Source: an uncultured Bacteroidia bacterium | GTDB lineage: Bacteria > Bacteroidota > Bacteroidia > Bacteroidales > UBA932 | NCBI GenBank assembly: GCA_902795785.1 | Contig: CADBMK010000014.1 | Span: 1 to 25,563, forward strand | Direction: 5' to 3' | Length of the DNA: 25,563 bases | Shown: positions 14,877 to 22,422 of the stretch, piece after piece | How positions within the stretch are numbered: position 1 is the first letter of the stretch | Layout of the letters: each line of letters begins with the position of its first letter | Position numbers and translations under genes: made by a program | The notes under the pieces: generated by a model | The model's input: the letters and a program-made list of their open reading frames with translations, nothing else | What the model was told of the DNA's origin: nothing | Database searches by the model: none

Positions 14877-16712
14877 TTAGAGTTGCTGCATATCGTTTAG
14901 TTTCTTGTAGTATCCGTCAAGGGCAAGAAGCTGCTCGTGTTTGCCTCGCTCCACGATTCGTCCTTCGTCCATCACAATGATCTCATCGGCGTTCTTGATG
15001 GTGGAGAGACGGTGTGCGATGGCTATTGTCGTGCGGGTTGACATCAATCTTTCAAGAGCCTCCTGGACGATTCTCTCCGACTCGGTGTCAAGCGATGCCG
15101 TGGCCTCGTCGAGGATGAGGATAGGAGGGTTCTTGAGGATGGCCCTGGCTATGCTGACTCTCTGACGCTGTCCGCCTGAGAGTTTGCAGCCGCGGTCTCC
15201 GATGTTTGTATCGTAGCCCTGTTCCTTTTCCATGATGAAGTCGTGGGCGTTGGCAATCTTTGCTGCCTCGATGACCTGCTCTTTGGTGGCGTTTTCAACG
15301 CCGAAGGCTATGTTGTTGAAGATTGTGTCGTTGAAGAGGATGGCTTCCTGGTTGACGTTTCCGATGAGACTCCTCAGGCTTGTGATGGAAAGATTGCGGA
15401 TATCTTTTCCGTCAATCGTAATCTGGCCTGATTCTACGTCGTAGAAACGCGGAATCAAATCCACGAGGGTTGATTTTCCCGCTCCGGATGCGCCCACGAT
15501 GGCTATTGTCCTGCCTTTCTCGATGTCAAGGTCGATATGGCTGAGAATCTCCCTGTTGTTGTCTGCATATTTGAAGCAGACGTCCTTGAAACTGATTCTG
15601 TCTTTGAATCCGTCAAGGACTTCAGGCTCTGAAATTTCCTTGATGTCGCTTTCCGCCTCGAGAATCTTGTTGATTCTTTCCATTGAGGCCAGACCCTTTG
15701 GAATATTGTATGCTGCCTTTGAAAGCTCCTTCAGAGGGTTGATTATGCTGTACATCATCACCATGAAGAAGATGAAGGTGGAAGCGTCGATGGAAGACCT
15801 GTTGCTGAGAATCAGCGAGCCTCCGAACCAGAGGACGATCATTATCATTACGGTGCCGAGGAACTCGCTCATAGGGTGGGCCAGTGCCTGGCGTGTGTTG
15901 ACCCTGTTGTATTTGCGCCTCATCGCCTCGGTTATGTTGTCAAATCGGGCGGCCATCTTGCCTTCGGCAATGAAGGCCTTGATGATGCGCAGGCCTCCGA
16001 GGGTTTCCTCCACCTGGGACATGGTGTCGCTCCAGAGGAGCTGTGCGTCAAGGGATTTCTTCTTGAGCTGCTTTCCGATCACACCCATCAGCCATCCCAT
16101 CACCGGGACGAAGAGGATTGTGAAGAGGGTGAGCTCCCAGCTGGTGTAGATCAGGACTCCGAAGTAGAAGAGAATCAGGATCGGATTCTTGATGAGAATG
16201 TCGATGGATGCGGTGATGGAAGTCTCAACTTCCTGGACGTCTCCTGTCATACGGGCAATGATGTCACCCTTCTTCTCCTGTGAGAAAAAGCCGATTGGCA
16301 GGGCGAGAATCTTTCCGTAAATCTTGTTGCGTATATCCTTGACGATGCCGGTGCGGATAGGAATCATCACGGCTGACGAGCCGAAGTAGCACGCTGTCTT
16401 GATAAGTGTGGTGATTCCGAGGAAGGCGCACAGGAGCATCAGGGTTACGGAAGCTCCGTGGACAGACATGAAGTCTGATACATACCAGTATGAATTGTTG
16501 ATGAGTTTGTCCTTGAAATCCATGGGGGTGTCCCAGGGAATAAACTCATAGACGGTTTTGTTGAGGTTGAACAGCAGGTTCAACATCGGAATTACAAGCG
16601 AAAAAGAGAAGATGTTGAATACCGCCGACAATATATTGAGGATGACTGACTCGCCGAGAAACCGTTTGTACGGTCCGACGTATTTCAGCATCATCTGCCA
16701 AAAATCTTTCAT
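14877..16712 (-). CDS. MsbA-like ABC exporter (fused membrane and ATPase domains)
   Basis: This 611-residue half-transporter would act as a homodimer at the inner membrane and may flip lipids such as lipid A precursors. The membrane domain (about 1-340) has six hydrophobic helices and an exporter-type coupling region (LPIGFFSQEKKGDIIARMTGDVQ within 138-160). The ATPase domain has Walker A GASGAGKS (407-414), a Q-loop (NVNQEAILF, 452-460), signature LSGGQ (511-515), Walker B ILILDEATAS (531-540) and the H-loop His567. The substrate cannot be read from the sequence; MsbA-like lipid export and drug export are both possible. It is the first gene of the operon, with a -7 box at 16742-16749 upstream. 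Confidence 0.88.
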   Translation of the reverse strand: MKDFWQMMLKYVGPYKRFLGESVILNILSAVFNIFSFSLVIPMLNLLFNLNKTVYEFIPWDTPMDFKDKLINNSYWYVSDFMSVHGASVTLMLLCAFLGITTLIKTACYFGSSAVMIPIRTGIVKDIRNKIYGKILALPIGFFSQEKKGDIIARMTGDVQEVETSITASIDILIKNPILILFYFGVLIYTSWELTLFTILFVPVMGWLMGVIGKQLKKKSLDAQLLWSDTMSQVEETLGGLRIIKAFIAEGKMAARFDNITEAMRRKYNRVNTRQALAHPMSEFLGTVMIMIVLWFGGSLILSNRSSIDASTFIFFMVMMYSIINPLKELSKAAYNIPKGLASMERINKILEAESDIKEISEPEVLDGFKDRISFKDVCFKYADNNREILSHIDLDIEKGRTIAIVGASGAGKSTLVDLIPRFYDVESGQITIDGKDIRNLSITSLRSLIGNVNQEAILFNDTIFNNIAFGVENATKEQVIEAAKIANAHDFIMEKEQGYDTNIGDRGCKLSGGQRQRVSIARAILKNPPILILDEATASLDTESERIVQEALERLMSTRTTIAIAHRLSTIKNADEIIVMDEGRIVERGKHEQLLALDGYYKKLNDMQQL

Positions 16713-16741
16713 TAAGGGTACTTATTATATATTTAGTCTTA

Positions 16742-16749
16742 CAAAGATA
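16742..16749 (-). promoter_or_regulatory. -7 box of the ABC exporter operon
   Basis: The minus strand reads TATCTTTG, a full match to TAnnTTTG, in the 55-base gap between the M28-like gene and the ABC exporter. The predicted start is about 22-25 bases before the ATG at 16712. The -33 box is not clear (TTTT slightly off position). Confidence 0.5.
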
Positions 16750-16767
16750 ATATAAATCCTCGTAAAA

Positions 16768-17784
16768 CTACATAACGCGGTCGAGCCAGTGAAAGATGAG
16801 CCACGTTCTTTTTTTGAGAATCCCGAAGTCAAGAGTTGAAGGAAGGTCGTCTTCCTTGTTGGTTTTCATAGTAATGCCGGAAGTGAAGAGAACGGCTGGC
16901 ACGCCGGCCTCGAGGAAGGCTCTCTGGTCTCCGATTCTCTTGTAGAAAATGCGGGTGAATCCCTCTGAACCATAGTAATCAAAACAGAGGTCCATCTTCA
17001 GGCGCGGGTTTATGTTGTTGCAGGAAGTGAGCTGGTTGATAAAACGCTTTCCGCTGAGCATCAGAAGGTAATCAGGCCTTCCGGAAGCCAGTGGCGCCAT
17101 TGTGGATCCGAGGATGTCCAGGTTGACCATCGCGATGATTTTGTCCTTTGTTACCGCCAGCCCCGTCTCCGGGTCTGTGAGACGTCCCTTGGCGATGGCG
17201 TCCATCATAGCCCTGCTACCGCCCATGCTCATTTCCTTGGCGTCGAAACCAACGAAAATGATGGTGGCCCTGTAGGTCTTGCCCAGAATCTTCATCGTCT
17301 TGAACATATGCGCCAGACCGAGCATTGATGCCACTCCGCTGGCGTTGCTGTCTGCTCCTGGAAGGGTTTTCCCTGCAATCTGCCCGAGGTTGTCAAAATG
17401 TGCTCCGAGAATTATGTATCTGCGCTCCTGACCCTGCTGCCATCCGCTGAGGAAGCCTATGACATTGTGCCCTGCGATGCTGCTGTCCGGCTTGGCCGGG
17501 AAGGAGAGGGAAGATACCGCAAGCCCTTCCTGGGCAAACTGACGCTGAATCCACATTGCGGCTTCCACGCCGCCATGAGTGCCCGTCCTTCTGCCGCCGC
17601 ACAGGCTGTCGCACAGGAATTCCACTGAGCGGGCGAGGGTTTTCTCGGTGACCGCAGCTTCGGCATTCCTGCTGCTTGGTATGAATTTTCTAATTCCGGC
17701 AGTGTTTTGTCCGTGGCATAGGAGGCTTGTCCACAGGTAGATTGCCGTAAAAAGAAAGAATTTCAATTTTTTTTCGTGCGTCAC
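16768..17784 (-). CDS. Secreted M28-family metallopeptidase homologue, possibly inactive
   Basis: The 338 residues start with a hydrophobic export signal (LKFFLFTAIYLWTSLLCHG, about 7-25) and continue with an M28 aminopeptidase-like domain. Zinc-ligand positions are kept at His129 (LGAHFDNLG), Asp145 (PGADSNASG), Glu184 (GFDAKEMSMGGS) and Asp223 (VNLDILGS). Two positions differ from the family: the general-base Glu just before the Glu ligand is Lys183, and the last His ligand (usual context YHxxxD) is missing, with KTNKEDD at 307-313 in its place. Hydrolysis as in classical M28 enzymes is therefore doubtful. The start codon is GTG at 17784, and an A8 tract lies within codons 4-7. It faces away from the TPR gene with a 70-base gap. 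Confidence 0.85.
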   Translation of the reverse strand: MTHEKKLKFFLFTAIYLWTSLLCHGQNTAGIRKFIPSSRNAEAAVTEKTLARSVEFLCDSLCGGRRTGTHGGVEAAMWIQRQFAQEGLAVSSLSFPAKPDSSIAGHNVIGFLSGWQQGQERRYIILGAHFDNLGQIAGKTLPGADSNASGVASMLGLAHMFKTMKILGKTYRATIIFVGFDAKEMSMGGSRAMMDAIAKGRLTDPETGLAVTKDKIIAMVNLDILGSTMAPLASGRPDYLLMLSGKRFINQLTSCNNINPRLKMDLCFDYYGSEGFTRIFYKRIGDQRAFLEAGVPAVLFTSGITMKTNKEDDLPSTLDFGILKKRTWLIFHWLDRVM

Positions 17785-17805
17785 TGCTTAAGGCACAATT
17801 AATGT

Positions 17806-17813
17806 TATCTTTG
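17806..17813 (+). promoter_or_regulatory. -7 box of the TPR-hydrolase pair
   Basis: TATCTTTG is a full match to TAnnTTTG and would start a transcript about 35 bases before the ATG at 17855. It is also the left arm of the inverted repeat TATCTTTGTG (17806-17815) with CACAAAGATA (17829-17838). No -33 TTTG is seen. Confidence 0.5.
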
Positions 17814-17830
17814 TGAGATTTGACGGACCA

Positions 17831-17838
17831 CAAAGATA
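17831..17838 (-). promoter_or_regulatory. -7 box of the M28-like gene
   Basis: The minus strand reads TATCTTTG, the mirror copy of the plus-strand box at 17806-17813, and would start a transcript about 40 bases before the GTG at 17784. The two boxes face each other 17 bases apart. No -33 TTTG is seen. Confidence 0.5.
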
Positions 17839-17854
17839 GTCAAAAACTCCATTT

Positions 17855-19864
17855 ATGAAGAGGATAATTTCGATTCTTGTTATGTGCCTTTGCATGCTGG
17901 CGCCGGCGAGCGCCCAGTATGACAAGGATGTATTCTCCTGGAGGGGCCGAAGCGCCCTTGCAGATGGGAAATATTCCGAGGCTATGCAGAATTTTAACGT
18001 ATTGGCGCGTCTTGATACCACCGATTACTGGAATTTCTTCTACCGTGGTATTGCCAAATACAATCTGGGAGACATCCGCGGCGCTCAGCAGGATTTCAAC
18101 AGATGCATACGTCTGGATCCTGTCTTTACAAACGGATATCATTACCGTGCAATTACTTACGGACGTTTTGGAGACTATGACGCCGCTCTGAAGGACCTTG
18201 AGGAGGCCATCCGTCTGCGCCCCGGTTATATGGGCCTTTACTATACCAGGGGAGTGACTTATTTCCTCGCCCAGAAATTCGACCTCGCAGTGGCCGATTT
18301 CAACAGGTTCATAAAGAAGGAACCTAAGGATCCGGGAGCATATCTCAACAGGGGCGCCAGCTATCTTTTTCTGGGGGACACCCTGAAGGCCCTGTCAGAT
18401 TACAACAGGGCCATAAAACTGGACCGCTTTGAGCCTGAAGGCTATATCAGAAGGGGCCGCGTTAATGCGATGAGGAAGAAATACGCGGTTGCCATCGCCG
18501 ATATGAACAAGGCCATCGAACTCGATTCCACCAATACCTTCGCATATTTCAACAGGGCTATAATGCATTTTGACAGAAATGATTACAATTCTGCCATGGC
18601 CGATTTCAACCGCGTTTTGAAAGATGAGCCCGGAAACGCCCTGACCCTCTACAACCGAAGCCTTATCAATGCCCGTGTGGGTAATTTCGAGGATGCCCTT
18701 GACGATATGGACAGGGTGATCAACATCAATCCGAAGAATGTCCTGGCCTATTTCAACAGGGCTGCCTTCTTTATGGAGATGCAGAGGTGGAGGGATGCCC
18801 TGGAGGATTATGACAAGGCCATAGAACTCTATCCTGACTTTGCAAAGGCCTATATGAACAGGTCTTATGTGAAGAACAGGCTGGGTATGCTCAGGGAGTC
18901 GAAGGCTGACTATGAGACAGCCCAGAGGAAGGTGGCGGAGTACAAGGCAAGGAACGAGGAACACGCAGGGTCTTTTGCCGATACGACAAAGAAATACAGC
19001 GCCCTGCTGAGCCTGGATGCTGATTTTGCTAAGAAGGACTTCGATAATGAACTTCTCCAGCACAGGGATATCGATATCAGACTCCGCCCTCTTTATAAGT
19101 TTGTACTTTCACCTGAGAGGCAGACTGTACATTATGCGCTTAGCAGGAGGTATGAGAATCCAGTCCTGGACAAGTTCCTGGATGAGTCCAGGGTTCCGGT
19201 GGCCATTACCAATCAGGATTCGCTTTCCGGAATCCCGAAGGGCGTGGGACTGGAAGTCCAGCTCTACAGCGCATCGGCATCCCGGAAGGCTGACACATAT
19301 TTCTACCGCGGTCTTATGGACCTTCAGAACAGGATGTACAATTCTGCGCTTTCCAACTTTGAAAAGTCCGTGGAAAAGGAGACGGGAGATGATTTCAGCG
19401 ATGCCAGAAGTGCATTTTACAAAGTTAACGTGGGCGTCCTGCGCGCTGAGATGATAGACTTCATCGCCTCGATGCAGAGCAACGTCCAGACTCTCACGAT
19501 GGATGACTCCGGGTCCACAAGGGCCCGTGTCAGCGACAGGGTAGAGCGCACGTATGACTATTCTGAGGCTATTGAAGAGATGGAATCGGCCCGCAAGACC
19601 CTTCCAGACATTCCATATATCCACTATAATCTCGGCAACCTGTATTGCTTCTCTTCGCAGTTTGTCCGCTCGATTGACAGTTATACGAAGGCCATAGAAC
19701 TGTACCCGTATATGGGGGACGCCTATTTCAACAGGGGACTTGTGCTGATCTACCTGAAAGACAGGGAGAAAGGCTGCATCGACCTCTCCCGTGCAGGTGA
19801 ACTTGGCGTGGCGGACTCATACAGCGTGATATCAAAATACTGCGAGGACGAAAAGAAACTTTAA
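17855..19864 (+). CDS. Periplasmic tetratricopeptide-repeat protein
   Basis: The 669-residue protein has a clear signal peptide ending ASA-Q (cleavage about 20/21). Ten 34-residue TPR units run without a break from about residue 26 to 365, each with the pattern AYxNRG...YxxALxDxxxAIxLxP. A non-repeat region of about 115 residues follows, then one TPR (about 481-514), a second non-repeat region, and two last TPRs (about 586-653). TPR arrays bind other proteins; the partner is unknown. The stop is one base from the start of the hydrolase gene, so the two are surely cotranscribed. The name is secure only at the level of TPR protein. Confidence 0.9.
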   Translation: MKRIISILVMCLCMLAPASAQYDKDVFSWRGRSALADGKYSEAMQNFNVLARLDTTDYWNFFYRGIAKYNLGDIRGAQQDFNRCIRLDPVFTNGYHYRAITYGRFGDYDAALKDLEEAIRLRPGYMGLYYTRGVTYFLAQKFDLAVADFNRFIKKEPKDPGAYLNRGASYLFLGDTLKALSDYNRAIKLDRFEPEGYIRRGRVNAMRKKYAVAIADMNKAIELDSTNTFAYFNRAIMHFDRNDYNSAMADFNRVLKDEPGNALTLYNRSLINARVGNFEDALDDMDRVININPKNVLAYFNRAAFFMEMQRWRDALEDYDKAIELYPDFAKAYMNRSYVKNRLGMLRESKADYETAQRKVAEYKARNEEHAGSFADTTKKYSALLSLDADFAKKDFDNELLQHRDIDIRLRPLYKFVLSPERQTVHYALSRRYENPVLDKFLDESRVPVAITNQDSLSGIPKGVGLEVQLYSASASRKADTYFYRGLMDLQNRMYNSALSNFEKSVEKETGDDFSDARSAFYKVNVGVLRAEMIDFIASMQSNVQTLTMDDSGSTRARVSDRVERTYDYSEAIEEMESARKTLPDIPYIHYNLGNLYCFSSQFVRSIDSYTKAIELYPYMGDAYFNRGLVLIYLKDREKGCIDLSRAGELGVADSYSVISKYCEDEKKL

Positions 19865-19865
19865 C

Positions 19866-20666
19866 ATGCTTCAATTCATGAGTATCTCCAGCGGAAGCTG
19901 CGGGAACTGCTACATACTTAAGGGTGACACCGGAAAGGGAATCATCATCGATGCAGGCGTGAGCCTTCGTCGTTTGAAAAGGGCCCTTGCAGGGGTGAAT
20001 CTTTCGGTCTTGGATTTTGCCGCCGTCATTGTCACCCACGACCACTTGGACCATATACGTCATCTGGGGCCTTACTGCAAGACCCTGGCCCTGCCTGTCT
20101 ATGCTACAGATGTCCTCCACAGAGCCCTCGCAAAGCACACTTTCACCAGGGATTATATCCCGGGATGCAGGCGGATCCTTCCGGAAGGGGAGTGGACGGA
20201 GGTGGCTCCAGGCTTTGAGGTCCGCTGGTTCGAGGTTCCGCATGACGCCACCCAGACCGTAGGCTTTGTAATCCGTGGTTTCGGCCATCTGATAGTGCAT
20301 ATCACCGACTGCGGAAAGATGACTCCGGAAGCGTTGGAATGGGCGCGTGAGGCCGATACGGTAACGGTGGAGTCGAATTTCGACATAGGAATGCTGATGG
20401 CAGGCCCTTATACGGAGGCCCTTAAAATGAGAATCTGCCGCGGCTACGGACATCTCAGCAACGACGGCTGTGCCGATGCCATCCGCGCCTTCGTCCATGA
20501 CGGACTCAAGACTGTTTTCCTCTGCCATCTGAGCGAGAACAACAATACTCCGGACCTTGCGTATGAAAGCGCCAGACAGGCTCTCCGGCAGGCTGGCCGT
20601 ACGGAAAATGACGTGTTCCTGCGCACCTTGCCGAGACAGTACCCTTCGCCTCTTTTCACTTTGTGA
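19866..20666 (+). CDS. YycJ/WalJ-like MBL-fold metallo-hydrolase
   Basis: The 266 residues form a metallo-beta-lactamase fold with the metal motif THDHLDH (57-63) and the further ligands His126 (EVPHDA), Asp148 (TDCG) and His221 (LCHLSENNN). The opening SISSGSCGNCYIL and the segments ESNFDIGML and GYGHLSND mark the YycJ/WalJ (VicX) branch, thought to be a phosphodiesterase or exonuclease linked to cell division and DNA repair in Firmicutes. The role in Bacteroidota is not settled. The protein lacks a signal peptide and is cytoplasmic, although its cotranscribed neighbour one base upstream is exported. The TTTG of the next promoter overlaps the end of this gene. Confidence 0.9.
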   Translation: MLQFMSISSGSCGNCYILKGDTGKGIIIDAGVSLRRLKRALAGVNLSVLDFAAVIVTHDHLDHIRHLGPYCKTLALPVYATDVLHRALAKHTFTRDYIPGCRRILPEGEWTEVAPGFEVRWFEVPHDATQTVGFVIRGFGHLIVHITDCGKMTPEALEWAREADTVTVESNFDIGMLMAGPYTEALKMRICRGYGHLSNDGCADAIRAFVHDGLKTVFLCHLSENNNTPDLAYESARQALRQAGRTENDVFLRTLPRQYPSPLFTL

Positions 20667-20690
20667 AAATGAGATTCTTTCTTAAATTTG
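20660..20690 (+). promoter_or_regulatory. Promoter of the kinase-murQ-recR-mntP operon
   Basis: TTTG (20660-20663), overlapping the end of the hydrolase gene, and TAAATTTG (20683-20690) are separated by 19 bases, a full match to the Bacteroidetes -33/-7 consensus. The predicted start is about 20694-20698, some 35 bases before the kinase ATG. Confidence 0.7.
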
Positions 20691-20695
20691 CACCC

Positions 20696-20720
20696 TCGGT
20701 AGGACGATCCTGCCGATTTT
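20696..20720 (+). promoter_or_regulatory. Leader hairpin at the predicted start of the murQ operon
   Basis: TCGGTAGGA (20696-20704) and TCCTGCCGA (20708-20716) pair over 9 bp with one G-U and a 3-base loop, followed by TTTT. It begins at the expected first base of the transcript. It could be an operator, a 5' stabilising hairpin, or an early terminator/attenuator; the sequence alone does not decide. Confidence 0.5.
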
Positions 20721-20731
20721 AAACCCCTATT

Positions 20732-21598
20732 ATGATAATTATCGTAGAAAGCGGCGCTACAAAGACAGATTGGTGCGCCATCCAGGCTGACGGAAAAGAG
20801 ATCAGCGTAAAGACGGCTGGTATGAACATCGCAACCATGCCGGCTGAAGCAATCAGTGCTATTATCAGCGAAGCAGCTCCTGTCCTTAACCCTGCGGGAG
20901 AAAAAGTTACCGAAGTGCATTTCTATGCTGCCGGACTCATCGTTCCGGAAGGCGTCAAGGTCCCTGAATCAGCAAAGGTCCTCGATGCTCAGCTCAAGGC
21001 TATCTGGCCTGATGCGGAGATGGAATACGCTTCAGACCTTCTTGATGCGGCCCGTGCGGTCTGCGGCCACAAGCCGGGTATCGCAGCCATCATGGGAACC
21101 GGTTCTAACAGCTGTTTCTTCGACGGCGAGAAGATTGTCAAGAATGTCCGCTCTGCCGGCTTCATTCTCGGTGACGAGGGTGGCGGCGCCTGCCTTGGAA
21201 GAATGTTCATGGCAGATTTCCTCAAGGGACTCGTTCCTGAGCCGATTGCTTCTGAATTTGCTTCTACGTACCAGGTTGACTATATGACCGTGGTAAAGAA
21301 TGTCTATAAGAGCGACGCTCCTTCCAAGTATCTCGGATCATTCGCTCCGTGGATCATGGAGAGATATTCTACCTGCGATTATATGAAGAATCTCATTGAG
21401 CAGAACTTCAGAAACTTCATCGAGAGGGCTCTCAAGCAGTATCCAATCGATAAGTATCCTGTAGGAGTCGTCGGCGGCTTCGGAAACGCCCATCAGGCAG
21501 TGATGAAGAAGGTTGCCGCAGAGTACGGTATCAAGTTCTCCGACATCATGGCTACTCCTATCTCAGGTCTCGTTAAGTATCACACCGGTAAAAATTAA
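20732..21598 (+). CDS. BadF/BadG-family amino-sugar kinase (MurNAc or GlcNAc kinase)
   Basis: The 288 residues belong to the ASKHA fold: phosphate-1 loop VESGATKTDW (5-14), catalytic-region Asp in SDLLDAARAVCG (101-112), phosphate-2 loop GTGSNS (122-127), LGDEGGGACLG (146-156) and the adenosine-type motif GGFGNAHQ near the C-terminus. This is the GlcNAc-kinase-like branch of BadF/BadG ATPases. Its place 8 bases before murQ recalls the MurK-MurQ pair of Tannerella forsythia, where MurK phosphorylates MurNAc and MurQ removes the lactyl ether. I therefore infer a MurNAc and/or GlcNAc 6-kinase in peptidoglycan recycling; the sequence does not show which sugar is preferred. It is the first gene of the operon. 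Confidence 0.87.
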   Translation: MIIIVESGATKTDWCAIQADGKEISVKTAGMNIATMPAEAISAIISEAAPVLNPAGEKVTEVHFYAAGLIVPEGVKVPESAKVLDAQLKAIWPDAEMEYASDLLDAARAVCGHKPGIAAIMGTGSNSCFFDGEKIVKNVRSAGFILGDEGGGACLGRMFMADFLKGLVPEPIASEFASTYQVDYMTVVKNVYKSDAPSKYLGSFAPWIMERYSTCDYMKNLIEQNFRNFIERALKQYPIDKYPVGVVGGFGNAHQAVMKKVAAEYGIKFSDIMATPISGLVKYHTGKN

Positions 21599-21606
21599 TT
21601 CATAAT

Positions 21607-22422
21607 ATGAGAACAACAGAACAGTCTTCAAATTACGCCCACCTCGACCAGATGTCAACGGAGGAACTTCTCCGCGGTATCAATAATGAGGACAGGAATG
21701 TCCCTGAGGCTATCGGGAAGGTTATCCCAAGCATCCAGGCCCTTATCGATCAGATTGTGATCAGGATGAGAAAAGGTGGCCGTGTATTCTACATAGGCGC
21801 CGGCACCAGCGGACGTCTTGGTGTTGTTGATGCATCTGAAATCCCTCCTACATACGGTGTGGCCGACGCTTTCATCGGCATCATGTGCGGTGGCGACGGA
21901 GCCATCAGAAACGCTGTCGAGGGTGCTGAGGATGATGAGAATGGCGCTTGGGCAGACCTCGCTCCATACAAGCCTACAGCCAACGATACGCTTATCGGTA
22001 TCGCCGCATCAGGAACCACTCCTTACGTTATCGGCGGTCTTAAGGCTGCGCGTGAGGCAGGTCTTCTCACCGGCTGTATCACCTGTAACGAAGGCTCTCC
22101 GGTTGCCGCAGCCTGCGAGTATCCGATTGCAGTTGTGGTAGGTCCTGAGTTCGTTACCGGAAGTACCAGAATGAAGGCCGGTACTGCCCAGAAACTCGTG
22201 CTTAATATGATTTCCACTTCTTGTATGGTTCTTCTCGGACACGTGAAGGGCAACAAGATGGTTGATATGCAGCTTACCAACAAGAAGCTCGTTGACCGCG
22301 GAACCCGTATGATCATGGCAGATACTGACATCACTGATTACGATTTCGCAAAGTCACTCCTTCTTAAGTACGGTCAGGTCCGTGCTGCCGTTGACGCTTA
22401 CAAGGCGGGCAAGGAAAACTAA
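21607..22422 (+). CDS. murQ: N-acetylmuramic acid 6-phosphate etherase
   Basis: MurQ cleaves the D-lactyl ether of MurNAc-6-phosphate to give GlcNAc-6-phosphate, a cytoplasmic step of cell-wall recycling. The 271-residue protein has a SIS domain with GAGTSGRLGVVDASEIPPTYG (64-84), which holds the catalytic Glu78 (the DASE glutamate), and VEGAEDD (104-110), the second active-site region. GSTRMKAGTAQKLVLNMIST is also typical. It is shorter than the E. coli enzyme at the C-terminus, as in other Bacteroidota. It follows the kinase by 8 bases, and its stop codon overlaps the recR start by one base (TAATG). Confidence 0.95.
   Translation: MRTTEQSSNYAHLDQMSTEELLRGINNEDRNVPEAIGKVIPSIQALIDQIVIRMRKGGRVFYIGAGTSGRLGVVDASEIPPTYGVADAFIGIMCGGDGAIRNAVEGAEDDENGAWADLAPYKPTANDTLIGIAASGTTPYVIGGLKAAREAGLLTGCITCNEGSPVAAACEYPIAVVVGPEFVTGSTRMKAGTAQKLVLNMISTSCMVLLGHVKGNKMVDMQLTNKKLVDRGTRMIMADTDITDYDFAKSLLLKYGQVRAAVDAYKAGKEN

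Noticed and set aside
19728..20528. A 266-codon open frame on the minus strand
   Set aside because: It runs antisense to the end of the TPR gene and most of the YycJ-like gene, both of which have strong family motifs; it has no recognisable motif of its own.
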